Part shown: positions 1 through 7,518 of the stretch, piece by piece
How positions within the stretch are numbered: position 1 is the stretch's first letter
Layout of the letters: each line of letters begins with the position of its first letter
NCBI GenBank assembly: GCA_002841625.1
Contig: PHAG01000013.1
Location: forward strand, 53,343 to 117,342
Origin: Firmicutes bacterium HGW-Firmicutes-1
GTDB taxonomy: Bacteria > Bacillota > Clostridia > Lachnospirales > Vallitaleaceae
Reading direction: 5' to 3'
Length of the DNA stretch: 64,000 nucleotides
Program-made: the position numbers and the translations under genes
The notes under the pieces: model-generated
Seen by the model: the letters and a program-made list of their open reading frames with translations, nothing else
Databases searched by the model: none
What the model was told of the DNA's origin: nothing

Positions 1-338
1 TTGAAAAGATATACTTTAAAACTCTCAACTAAATCTTGACTAGTTGAAAGTTCAATTGCTCTTAACCCAGGTTTTGTAATTCCATTTTCTGTAATTATAA
101 ATCCAAATAAAGCAGAAATCTCAGTTCTCCAATTGTTAATAGTTTTATTTTTTCTATGCATATTACCTGGAAATAATTTAATTGCCGCATTTACCCTGTT
201 AGCAAATTCGTCATAGGGCAACTCTGTCAATTTAGTTATTTCTGTAGCCATATATATTAATACATTTTCGATATCACCTTTGAACCTTGGCCGAATATGA
301 TGCAATCGATAGTAATAATCATTTGGAATGTTATACAT
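1..338 (-). CDS. Probable type II restriction endonuclease, 5' part only (runs off window)
   Basis: An open frame starts with ATG at 338 and stays open to base 1, giving about 112 N-terminal residues beginning MYNIPNDYYYRLHHIRPRF and including NNWRTEISALFGFI. I do not recognise a family from this part and no catalytic motif is visible yet. It follows the cytosine methyltransferase by 14 bases on the same strand, which is the usual place for the cognate endonuclease of a type II system; that position is the main reason for the call. The C-terminal part, with any PD-(D/E)XK or HNH residues, lies outside the window. It could instead be another protein linked to the methylase. The reading frame is solid; the function is inferred. 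Confidence 0.5.
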   Translation of the reverse strand, partial: MYNIPNDYYYRLHHIRPRFKGDIENVLIYMATEITKLTELPYDEFANRVNAAIKLFPGNMHRKNKTINNWRTEISALFGFIITENGITKPGLRAIELSTSQDLVESFKVYLF

Positions 339-352
339 AATATCCCTACTTT

Positions 353-1402
353 CTACCTCAAATATTTTATTAAATCCTCTGCTATGCGTTGAGCCATTAA
401 TGGAGGAACAGCATTTCCTACTTGTCTAAACTGCTGGGTCTTATTTCCCCAAAAAACAAAGATATCAGGAAAGGATTGAATCCTTGCACATTCCCTTACA
501 GTTGGTACTCGATTGTATTTATAATGAAAATGATGTCTATGCCCTGTGTCAATTGTTGGTGCTGGTTTATTACTACCAAACCTTGTCCATGCAACATTAA
601 AATTCCTAGTACTTCTAAATTCATCAGGCAGACTTTTGTAATTGCATCCATCTGGAACCAGCGAAATAATATTCTGAACTTTCTCTGAATGTCTTGCAGC
701 TACATGATTATATACATTTTCAGAATTTTTACGCATTAACTTTTGGTACTCATTTTGTGGCAAGGTATAGTAACCATCAACTTCTTTCCCCAATTCAAAT
801 TCCAATGGAAATAAATCGGATATTGCCATTTCACATGTAACTTTATTATCAAACTCCTTTGGAAATATAAATTCTTTGTCTTTTAAACCAACAAAAAATA
901 CTCTTTTTCGGTTTTGGGGAACACCATAATCTGCTGCACAAAGAATTTTAAAGCTAACTATGTAACCCATATCTGCAAATTTTTTTAAAATATTTTCTTT
1001 AATTTCACCTTTGAAAAGTCCAACTAAACCAGGAACATTTTCAATAACGAACGCTTGAGGTCTTATCTCATCTACTAATCTAATATATGATAAATACAAT
1101 TTATTTCTAGGATCTTCAAATAGTCTATTCCCTGAAAGTGACATACCTTGACAGGGTGGACCTCCTATGATCAAATCGATTTTTTTATTACCTATTAATG
1201 GCTTGATGTTTTCTTGATATGAAATCTGCGTGATATCTCCACAAATATGCTTAGATCCTTTATGGTTTAGTTCAAATGTTTTAAGCGCTGCAGCATCATT
1301 ATCAATTCCTAATAATACCTTAAATCCTGCTTTTTTAAACCCATAAGACAACCCCCCACATCCGCAAAACAAATCTATTGCTGTAAAAACTCTTTTTCCC
1401 AT
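353..1402 (-). CDS. DNA (cytosine-5-)-methyltransferase
   Basis: This is a C5-cytosine DNA methyltransferase that transfers a methyl group from SAM to cytosine, probably protecting host DNA from the endonuclease downstream. The canonical motifs appear in order: motif I DLFCGCGGLSYGF, motif IV GGPPCQG with the catalytic Cys, motif VI ENVPG, motif VIII QNRKRVFFVG, motif IX RECARIQSFPD and motif X QVGNAVPP. The variable target-recognition region lies between VIII and IX. The frame opens at 1450, but that ATG has no clear ribosome site and overlaps the upstream HTH gene. ATG at 1402, seven bases after the HTH stop, gives 349 residues starting MGKRVFTAIDLFCG, which is normal for the family. It sits in the mobile segment beside the serine recombinase. 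Confidence 0.93.
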   Translation of the reverse strand: MGKRVFTAIDLFCGCGGLSYGFKKAGFKVLLGIDNDAAALKTFELNHKGSKHICGDITQISYQENIKPLIGNKKIDLIIGGPPCQGMSLSGNRLFEDPRNKLYLSYIRLVDEIRPQAFVIENVPGLVGLFKGEIKENILKKFADMGYIVSFKILCAADYGVPQNRKRVFFVGLKDKEFIFPKEFDNKVTCEMAISDLFPLEFELGKEVDGYYTLPQNEYQKLMRKNSENVYNHVAARHSEKVQNIISLVPDGCNYKSLPDEFRSTRNFNVAWTRFGSNKPAPTIDTGHRHHFHYKYNRVPTVRECARIQSFPDIFVFWGNKTQQFRQVGNAVPPLMAQRIAEDLIKYLR

Positions 1403-1409
1403 ATTTAGT

Positions 1410-1580
1410 CTAAAGCCTCTTCTTTCTTGAGTCTTGTGGTTTCTCCGCATCTCTTGGTATTGCCCAATTTTCTCCCAACTTGAATACTCCTTGGATTCTA
1501 TTATCAGAACAAAGAATTTGTACTCTCCGTTGAGTAATACCCCATTTTTTTGCAGCTTCGCGAGCCGTGATATATTTCAC
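1410..1580 (-). CDS. Small helix-turn-helix DNA-binding protein
   Basis: A 56-residue protein starting KYITAREAAKKWGI, with QRRVQILCSDNRI and a basic tail SRKKRL. The AREAAKKWGITQRRVQ stretch fits an excisionase/MerR-type winged HTH, as in many short Firmicute DNA-binding proteins. The frame opens upstream at 1646, but a GTG at 1580 has an excellent ribosome site (GGAAGGTGA, 4 bases away), so I take the short form. It is first in an operon with the methyltransferase (7-base gap) and the putative endonuclease, so it may be the controller of the R-M operon or an excision factor for the element; the sequence does not decide between these. Confidence 0.7.
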   Translation of the reverse strand: MKYITAREAAKKWGITQRRVQILCSDNRIQGVFKLGENWAIPRDAEKPQDSRKKRL

Positions 1581-1613
1581 AAAATCACCTTCCAAAATAT
1601 ATATCTTGTTAAT

Positions 1614-1642
1614 ATTATATTCCACGGGGCGAACAATTGCAA
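1614..1642 (-). promoter_or_regulatory. Promoter of the HTH/methyltransferase operon
   Basis: On the minus strand TTGCAA (1637-1642) and TATAAT (1614-1619) are separated by 17 bases, a good vegetative promoter. It lies about 35 bases upstream of the GTG start at 1580. Confidence 0.6.
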
Positions 1643-1924
1643 GCACATGAACAGATTGTTTTTTGTTTTATAAATATCTAATCATAAGAGAATGCAACTC
1701 TAATACCATAGGATTATGCTTAATAATTTCATAATAGCAATATATTCAAATATATATTGCTTGATTTGATATGTTTTTTTGATTTGAGTCTCAATATGTA
1801 AAACATGAAAGACCTGATATATTCATGAACCCTTAATCTTACTTAAAAATTTCTTATCACAGGAACTTTATACATAGTATAAAAAAAGTTGCTAAATAAT
1901 TCTTTCAAACTTTTTGGAGTAAAA

Positions 1925-1954
1925 TTGGACTTTAGATATTTGAATAGTTATAAT
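1925..1954 (+). promoter_or_regulatory. Promoter upstream of the ELD-repeat gene
   Basis: TTGGAC (1925-1930) and TATAAT (1949-1954) with an 18-base spacer, about 60 bases upstream of the ATG at 2016. It may also drive the recombinase at 2366, since no terminator is seen between the two genes. Confidence 0.5.
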
Positions 1955-2015
1955 CAATAATAATCTAGAATAAAGGAGGTTTATCATATTAAAAATATAA
2001 GGGGGAGTTTTAGAA

Positions 2016-2336
2016 ATGGACAGAATAGATTTAATTTTAAGTAATAGAGAGGAAAAACACGATCTGAATCATTTTTTAGATTCATTAATAGCTCTAATTA
2101 TTTATGTATCGAGTATAACAGATGCTTCACATGAATTAAATGAATTAGATGATTTAGATGAGCTAAATGAATTAGATGATTTAGATGAGCTAAATGAATT
2201 AGATGAATTAGACGAGATAAATGAGTTAGATCAGTTAGATGCGTTAGTTGAGCTAGCTGAGTTAGATCAGACAGATAAGTTATATGAAGGAGTTTCACAT
2301 TATGTGGAACTCTTTAACTACTGTGTTATAATATAA
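2016..2336 (+). CDS. Small acidic protein with ELD/ELN triplet repeats, unknown function
   Basis: A 106-residue protein I do not recognise. The first 40 residues are ordinary (MDRIDLILSNREEKHDLNHF, then a hydrophobic LIALIIYVSS). A run of about 14 triplets of the form ELD, DLD, ELN, EIN or QLD follows, placing Leu/Ile at every third position among acidic residues. The ATG follows GGGGGAG at 8 bases and a good promoter, and the recombinase starts 29 bases after the stop, so the pair looks co-transcribed. Leu every third residue does not fit a coiled coil (heptad). The opposite strand is also open here only because of the repeat. Translation is plausible but unproven; function unknown. Confidence 0.55.
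   Translation: MDRIDLILSNREEKHDLNHFLDSLIALIIYVSSITDASHELNELDDLDELNELDDLDELNELDELDEINELDQLDALVELAELDQTDKLYEGVSHYVELFNYCVII
2132..2274 (+). repeat. 9-base tandem repeat (27-base higher-order period)
   Basis: About 14-15 units resembling TTAGATGAG in direct tandem within the small acidic gene. Three units form a 27-base block that is repeated almost exactly at the start of the array and then decays. Such an array is prone to slippage, changing protein length in steps of three residues. Confidence 0.85.
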
Positions 2337-2365
2337 TAATCATAATCCTGTGAGGTGAAATATTT

Positions 2366-4030
2366 ATGAGTAAATTTATGGATGAATTTAAAAAAGATGT
2401 TAAAGACACCGTTGACAAAGAAATAAAAACCGCATATATTTATACTCGCGTTTCAACCGAAGAACAGACAGAAGGTTATTCTCTTGAAGCCCAGGTTGAT
2501 GAAATTGAAGATTATTGTAGGTATCGAAAAATTAGCATTGAGAAAAAATATTGTGATGCAGGTATTACGGGAACATCTATCGATAAACGAGAAGCTTTAA
2601 AGGATATGTTGCGAGATATTAAAGTTAATAATATAGATGCCATAATAATATGGAAATTATCTAGAATCAGCAGAAATATGGGCGATTTAGTTGATATAGT
2701 AAAGCATCTCCAAAAGAATGATGTTGTATTAATTAGTATCACAGATAAAATAGATACAAGCACTAATATGGGACGATTTTTTTTCTATTTAGTAGGAGCG
2801 TTTGCTGAAATGGAACGAGAAAACATAGTTGTACAATCAAGACTTGGGATGAAAAAGCGAGCAGAAGAAGGAAAGTGGAATGGTGGAAAACCTGCTATTG
2901 GTTATGATTATTCATCTGAAAAAGGACTTATTATAAATGAGAAAGAAAAACAAACAGTTCTTAAAATATTCGATATGTATACAAAACAAGGCTGTGGGTA
3001 CTCAAGAATTTGTAGGTTTTTAAATAATAATCTAGACGAATTTTCCACCAAAAACAATAAAAGTTGGAGTTATGCCACTATAAAAACTATACTTGATAAC
3101 CCCGTTTATGCGGGATATATACGATGGGGGAAACAACTAAATTGGGAAAAGGAGCGTAGAAAGGGTACTACAAATAATTACACGCTCTCAGAAGGCATTC
3201 ATGAATCAATAATTTCTGAAGAACTTTGGGAACTTACAAGAGAAATTCGCAAAGGGAAAAAAGCTCCTGAAAAAATCACAAATCTTCATTACCTATTATC
3301 AGGTTTAGCAAAATGTCCAGTCTGCGGAGCAAGTATGGTGAGTCATAGGACTAAAGGTGCCCTAAAAAATGGTGGTATAGTATACTATAGATATTATGCG
3401 TGTTCACAATGGGCCAATAAAAAAGCTATTTGCAAACCAAATCTCGTCAAAGCAGCTACCTTAGAAGATCAAGTAATAAAAAGAATTTCTAGATTTATTA
3501 ATTCACCAAATTTATATGAAATACTAAATAAACGCCTCTCGAATTCATCTGATACAAAAGAATTGGAGGCTCAATTAAAATTAACTGAACAGAAGCTTAA
3601 AAAAAATATTGGTGCAGAAGATAAATATTATGAATATGCGGCCGATGAAGAAATATTAAAAACACTTAAAATAGAAAAAATAAAGGAGAAATTAGTAGCG
3701 CTAAATAACGAACAAATGAAATTAATTAGCGAAAAAAATGAGATAACTAAACAAATCAATAATATTAGTAATAGTAAAATGGATATTGAGAAAATCACTT
3801 TAGTATTACAGAATTTTGAAAATCTATTTTCAATAGCCACCTTTGAAATACAAAAAACATTGATTCATTCATTAATAAAAGAAATTAAAATTAAGAGAAG
3901 TGACCGTATAGAGGAACGACTTTCTGAGGAAATTATTCTATGTTTAAATGACATAAATTTAATGAATTTTCATACTGAGGAAGATCAAACCCATTTTGAG
4001 GTCACTTATGATACGGCTCACCTAAGTTAA
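2366..4030 (+). CDS. Large serine recombinase (site-specific integrase)
   Basis: A 554-residue serine recombinase with the full large-integrase layout. The resolvase catalytic domain begins at about residue 22 (AYIYTRVSTEEQ, nucleophile Ser in RVS, plus WKLSRISRNMGDL and GAFAEMERENI). Next is the recombinase domain (about 170-290), then a zinc ribbon (CPVCGASM paired with CSQWANKKAIC) and a coiled-coil segment (about 400-460). RBS GAGGTG precedes the ATG. The gene ends at 4030, 29 bases inside the convergent rlmH gene, so its last codons are made of rlmH sequence. A recombinase abutting rlmH is the arrangement expected of an element integrated at that gene's 3' end, comparable to Ccr recombinases of SCC elements. 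Confidence 0.95.
   Translation: MSKFMDEFKKDVKDTVDKEIKTAYIYTRVSTEEQTEGYSLEAQVDEIEDYCRYRKISIEKKYCDAGITGTSIDKREALKDMLRDIKVNNIDAIIIWKLSRISRNMGDLVDIVKHLQKNDVVLISITDKIDTSTNMGRFFFYLVGAFAEMERENIVVQSRLGMKKRAEEGKWNGGKPAIGYDYSSEKGLIINEKEKQTVLKIFDMYTKQGCGYSRICRFLNNNLDEFSTKNNKSWSYATIKTILDNPVYAGYIRWGKQLNWEKERRKGTTNNYTLSEGIHESIISEELWELTREIRKGKKAPEKITNLHYLLSGLAKCPVCGASMVSHRTKGALKNGGIVYYRYYACSQWANKKAICKPNLVKAATLEDQVIKRISRFINSPNLYEILNKRLSNSSDTKELEAQLKLTEQKLKKNIGAEDKYYEYAADEEILKTLKIEKIKEKLVALNNEQMKLISEKNEITKQINNISNSKMDIEKITLVLQNFENLFSIATFEIQKTLIHSLIKEIKIKRSDRIEERLSEEIILCLNDINLMNFHTEEDQTHFEVTYDTAHLS
4002..4030. other. Probable attachment site at the rlmH 3' end
   Basis: The last codons of rlmH (minus strand, including TATCATAAGTGA) are shared with the end of the recombinase frame. 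This is the same position and nearly the same sequence as the SCC attachment core of staphylococcal rlmH (TATCATAA followed by TGA; family knowledge). I found no convincing second copy between 1 and 4000, so the other end of the element should lie left of the window. The exact crossover point cannot be read from one junction. Confidence 0.55.
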
Positions 4031-4481
4031 TCCTAAAACACCTATATACCTGCTCTAGCAAAATGACTCTCATTAATTGATGGGGGAAGGTCATCTTCGA
4101 AAAGCTCAACTTTTCATTGCATTGCTGTAAAACTTCGTCAGATAGCCCCAAAGATCCTCCGATAACGAAAGTTAGATGACCATTTCCTTGAACTCCAAGC
4201 TTCTCAATATGACTTGCCAATTCCTCTGAAGATTTGTGGGCACCATCTATTGCAAGGGCTATCACATAAGAAGAAGGGTTCATATATCTCATTATACGAC
4301 TACCTTCTCTATTTTTAACTTCTATTTCCTGGGAAATAGACATATTCTCTGGTGCTCTTTCGTCAGCAAGCTCCACAATGTCTAATTTACAGTATCTACT
4401 TAATCTTTTTTCGTATTCCTGTACCGCATTTTTCAAGTAATCTTCCTTTAATTTACCAACTGTAATCAATGTAATTTTCAA
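4002..4481 (-). CDS. rlmH: 23S rRNA (pseudouridine-1915-N3)-methyltransferase RlmH
   Basis: RlmH methylates pseudouridine 1915 in helix 69 of 23S rRNA, acting on assembled 70S ribosomes as a small SPOUT (knotted) methyltransferase. The 159-residue length is standard. The SAM-binding knot residues are visible in LTFVIGGSLGLSDEV and the C-terminus FRINLGEPYHK is typical. The start is TTG at 4481 behind AAGGAGGTAAT. The gene is intact, although its 3' end overlaps the recombinase, as in SCC integration where the target gene is preserved. It lies close to the murA/wal locus, similar to the rlmH-walRK neighbourhood in Bacilli. Confidence 0.96.
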   Translation of the reverse strand: MKITLITVGKLKEDYLKNAVQEYEKRLSRYCKLDIVELADERAPENMSISQEIEVKNREGSRIMRYMNPSSYVIALAIDGAHKSSEELASHIEKLGVQGNGHLTFVIGGSLGLSDEVLQQCNEKLSFSKMTFPHQLMRVILLEQVYRCFRINLGEPYHK

Positions 4482-4540
4482 TTTATTACCTCCTTGCTCA
4501 TCCTTTATTCAAATTATATATACTCCTAAGTAGCCTTTAC

Positions 4541-4569
4541 TTGACATTATCAGTTAATTTAACTAAAAT
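4541..4569 (+). promoter_or_regulatory. Promoter of the hemerythrin gene
   Basis: TTGACA (4541-4546), 17-base spacer, TAAAAT (4564-4569), followed by A+T-rich DNA. About 77 bases upstream of the preferred ATG at 4646. Confidence 0.55.
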
Positions 4570-4645
4570 ATAATATATATTAATGATTCAAATACTCTAC
4601 TATGTTGAGCCTAGACATATTGAATTTGAAGAAAGGACGTACCTT

Positions 4646-5053
4646 ATGTCTCGAATTATTTGGGATGACTCACTACAAATCGGAATTCAAGTAATTGATT
4701 ATCAACATAAAAAGATTGCTGATTTATATAATAAGCTAGTTGATGCACTTGTTGATTCTAAGCCGAAGGAGCTAATCAATTTAATTATAAAAGAGTTTAT
4801 GGAATATGCTCTAACTCACTTTGAAACCGAAGAAAATATGTTTAAGCTAGCAAATTATGTTGATACGAAATCCCATATAGAGCAACATCAAAAATTCCAG
4901 AAAAAAGCTCGTGAAATGATTAATGGCTTCCATACTGGAAAAATCGTCCTGTCAGAAACCACTTTACACTTTGTTCAATTGTGGATAACTGATCACATTA
5001 AAACCTCCGATATGGCATATTATAATTCATTACGAAGAGCTGGATTTAAATAA
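4646..5053 (+). CDS. Bacteriohemerythrin
   Basis: A single-domain, 135-residue hemerythrin that binds O2 at a non-heme di-iron site; in anaerobes such proteins are thought to sense or buffer oxygen or iron. The metal ligands are visible in order: His in IDYQHKKI, His and Glu in HFETEENMF, two His in HIEQHQKF, and His/Asp in ITDHIKTSD. The frame opens at 4583, but ATG at 4646 follows GAAAGGACG and starts at the conserved domain edge (MSRIIWDDSLQIG), so the longer start is unlikely. It is a monocistronic gene with its own promoter and terminator, opposite to its neighbours. Confidence 0.93.
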   Translation: MSRIIWDDSLQIGIQVIDYQHKKIADLYNKLVDALVDSKPKELINLIIKEFMEYALTHFETEENMFKLANYVDTKSHIEQHQKFQKKAREMINGFHTGKIVLSETTLHFVQLWITDHIKTSDMAYYNSLRRAGFK

Positions 5054-5057
5054 AGAA

Positions 5058-5092
5058 AAGTGCTCCTTAATATAAGAGCACTTCATTTTTTT
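5058..5092 (+). terminator. Rho-independent terminator after hemerythrin
   Basis: AAGTGCTC (5058-5065) pairs with GAGCACTT (5075-5082), followed by CATTTTTTT. Confidence 0.8.
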
Positions 5093-5176
5093 GTATTATA
5101 ATTATGAAAAGGTATTTTAGTACCCTGCCGTTTATTCGTAACTACAAACATCCAACTGTTATTACAAATAAAGCAC

Positions 5177-6463
5177 CTATATAACCTTAAATAAATCTTT
5201 TTTACCTTCTGAAGATACTCGACAAATATTTGCACCTAGCTTTTGAAGCTTGATTTCAATATGTTCATATCCACGATCTATATAGTCTACATGATTAATT
5301 ACTGTTCGGCCTTCTGCTGCGAGTCCTGCCAACACAAGTGCGGCACCAGCTCTTAAATCTGTTGAAGTTACCTCTGCACCTGTTAAGCCTTGAACACCTG
5401 TAATGAATGCCGTACTACCTTCAACCTTAATATTAGCACCCATTCTATTTAATTCATCCGTATATTGGAACCTATTTTCCCATACACCTTCTGTCATTAA
5501 GCTTGTACCCTTAGTCGTTGCAAGTAGTGCTGTAATTTGTGGTTGCATATCTGTAGGAAATCCTGGATACGGCAATGTCTTTACATGTATGCTCTTAAGA
5601 GGTTCCTTCATAAATACTCTGATTCCCTCATCAAGCTCTTCAATGCCAACACCCATTTCCTTTAGCTTTGCAGAAATTGCTTCCATATGCTTAGGTATCA
5701 AATTGGTAACCGTTACATCTCCACCTGTGATTGCGCCTGCCACCATATACGTTCCAGCTTCAATTTGATCTGGGATCATCATATATTGAGTACCATGTAG
5801 CTTCTTCACACCATGAATTTTAATTGTATCTGTTCCTGAACCTTTAATGTCTGCACCCATACTATTTAAGTAATTAGCAACGTCTACTATGTGAGGTTCT
5901 TTAGCTGCATTTTCAATCACTGTTAAGCCTTCTGCAAGAACAGCAGCTAAAACAATATTAATGGTAGCACCTACACTAACAACATCTAAATATATATTGC
6001 TCCCTATTAACGCTTCAGCCTTTGCATTAATCATTCCATGTTCGATAGAAACCTCTGCACCGAGCGCCTCAAAGCCTTTAATGTGTTGATCTATTGGTCT
6101 ATTTCCAATATTACAACCACCTGGTAATGCTACTTCTGCTTCTTTAAATCTCCCTAACAATGCACCTAATAAATAATAGGATGCACGAATCTTATTGATA
6201 TGTTCATAATTTACACGGATTGTATTTATTTTTCTTGCATCAATTCTAATGGTATGTTCGTCAATATGATTCACTTTCACACCTAATTCTATCATTGCAT
6301 CTAATAAGACAGAAATATCATTAACACATGGTACATTTTCAATAATGCACACATCCTTGCATAGTATGGACGCAGGAATAATTGCAAGCGCTGCATTCTT
6401 AGCTCCACTTACAGAAACCGTTCCATTTAACCTTTTACCACCATTTATAATCAATTGTTCCAT
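5177..6463 (-). CDS. murA: UDP-N-acetylglucosamine 1-carboxyvinyltransferase (MurA)
   Basis: MurA transfers enolpyruvate from PEP to UDP-GlcNAc, the first committed step of peptidoglycan synthesis, in the cytoplasm. The 428-residue protein has the EPSP-synthase-like fold signatures: N-terminal [20 protein letters not shown], the active-site loop [13 protein letters not shown] with the Cys targeted by fosfomycin, and [18 protein letters not shown] near the end. The frame can be opened 12 bases upstream, but the ATG at 6463 has the GAGGTG site at the right distance. It has its own promoter at 6498-6526, so it need not depend on the wal operon upstream. Confidence 0.97.
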   Translation of the reverse strand: MEQLIINGGKRLNGTVSVSGAKNAALAIIPASILCKDVCIIENVPCVNDISVLLDAMIELGVKVNHIDEHTIRIDARKINTIRVNYEHINKIRASYYLLGALLGRFKEAEVALPGGCNIGNRPIDQHIKGFEALGAEVSIEHGMINAKAEALIGSNIYLDVVSVGATINIVLAAVLAEGLTVIENAAKEPHIVDVANYLNSMGADIKGSGTDTIKIHGVKKLHGTQYMMIPDQIEAGTYMVAGAITGGDVTVTNLIPKHMEAISAKLKEMGVGIEELDEGIRVFMKEPLKSIHVKTLPYPGFPTDMQPQITALLATTKGTSLMTEGVWENRFQYTDELNRMGANIKVEGSTAFITGVQGLTGAEVTSTDLRAGAALVLAGLAAEGRTVINHVDYIDRGYEHIEIKLQKLGANICRVSSEGKKDLFKVI

Positions 6464-6497
6464 TTTACACCTCATAGTTCATTTTATAAACACCTAG

Positions 6498-6526
6498 ATT
6501 ATAACATAAATCCCCTCAAATGTAAA
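6498..6526 (-). promoter_or_regulatory. murA promoter
   Basis: Minus-strand TTTACA (6521-6526), 17-base spacer, TATAAT (6498-6503), about 35 bases from the start codon. Confidence 0.65.
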
Positions 6527-6625
6527 AGAAAAATTATTTCCTTACAATAATTGTATTATTTCCAAAAGATTATAACTTATTCTAGTAAGAAATAAAGAGG
6601 GCGTTTTGTCTGTTTCACTTAATTA

Positions 6626-7504
6626 TTATTTCATGCTTTCAAGGCTTTTTGACCTAAGCTCATTGGTATATGCATTAATATAAAATACAAATTCATTGTG
6701 TAGCTTAATTCTATAATATGGAATTGCTTCTGCCAAAATGTTTTCTCCAAAAGAATTGCTACTAATATCATATCCAAGATCAATGCTTTTAATAGAATAT
6801 AATTCACCTTCATCTAATTCTATGCTGTCCACAAAATTATATAAGGCTTCATCAACAGGATATAACTTCTCTTTCTTACCAGCGAATTCAACAGGTGCAT
6901 ACCTTAATATGTTAGCCTGTTCAACGCCCTTTGATGATATTTTCATTTTAACATAATTACAAAAAATAATCTCATCTTTATAAACTTCATTATATTCCAA
7001 TACATAATAATCGTCATATACTTTACTAAAGGTTAGCTCAAGATTTGGTACCGAAAGAGTAATATCCTCCGCAAATTTCTCTCCAACTTCCTCTATATCT
7101 TTCTGTGTATAGGTTTTAGGTATATAGTTATCATTGGTGCCTGTATAAGACAGAATTCCTTTTTGATTGCCTTTTAAATACTTTAGCTCTTGATTGTTTG
7201 AAGTATATTTTTCAGCTTCAGCTGTAAATTCCGTTTTAAAGGACTCTCCATTAAAAATCACTTCTGCGATCATTTCTTTGTTTATTTGAGGCTCATGTAA
7301 AACAACTTTTCTCATTGGAAAGTTCTCTGGAACATGAGAATATAATGCAAAACCATTCTTATATAGTATTTCTCGCAGCTGCTGCGTACGTTCAGGCGAT
7401 AAAGTATGCTTTTGTTGATTGTTGTTGTAACTTATATAAAAAATACAAATATTCATTATTAAAAAAAAACCAATAAATATGTTCATTATTTTATTCCAGT
7501 TCAT
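6626..7504 (-). CDS. yycI: YycI-like regulator of the WalRK two-component system
   Basis: A 292-residue single-pass membrane protein: a short cytoplasmic N-terminus, one TM helix (about residues 7-25, IMNIFIGFFLIMNICIFYI), and the rest extracytoplasmic. YycI and YycH form a complex that modulates the WalK kinase. Similarity is weak, as usual for this family outside Bacilli, so the call rests on the single-TM topology, size and position two genes after walK and 14 bases after yycH. RBS AAGGAGG precedes the ATG. The region between it and murA contains the murA promoter but no clear terminator. Confidence 0.75.
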   Translation of the reverse strand: MNWNKIMNIFIGFFLIMNICIFYISYNNNQQKHTLSPERTQQLREILYKNGFALYSHVPENFPMRKVVLHEPQINKEMIAEVIFNGESFKTEFTAEAEKYTSNNQELKYLKGNQKGILSYTGTNDNYIPKTYTQKDIEEVGEKFAEDITLSVPNLELTFSKVYDDYYVLEYNEVYKDEIIFCNYVKMKISSKGVEQANILRYAPVEFAGKKEKLYPVDEALYNFVDSIELDEGELYSIKSIDLGYDISSNSFGENILAEAIPYYRIKLHNEFVFYINAYTNELRSKSLESMK

Positions 7505-7518
7505 ATAGACCTCCTTGT

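Larger units (their letters stand above)
1581..2015. other. Intergenic region between divergent operons
   Basis: A 435-base A+T-rich spacer with outward promoters for the leftward R-M operon and the rightward ELD-repeat gene and recombinase. Apart from these promoters and a strong AAAGGAGG site near 1973, I see no coding potential, repeat or obvious attachment sequence. Confidence 0.6.

Noticed and set aside
1083..1100. TATGATA match to the rlmH core as the left attachment site
   Set aside because: Only 7-8 bases match and it lies inside the intact methyltransferase coding sequence.
2098..2298. Antisense frame across the ELD repeats (Leu/His-rich)
   Set aside because: Opened by the 9-base repeat; lacks promoter and ribosome site on that strand.
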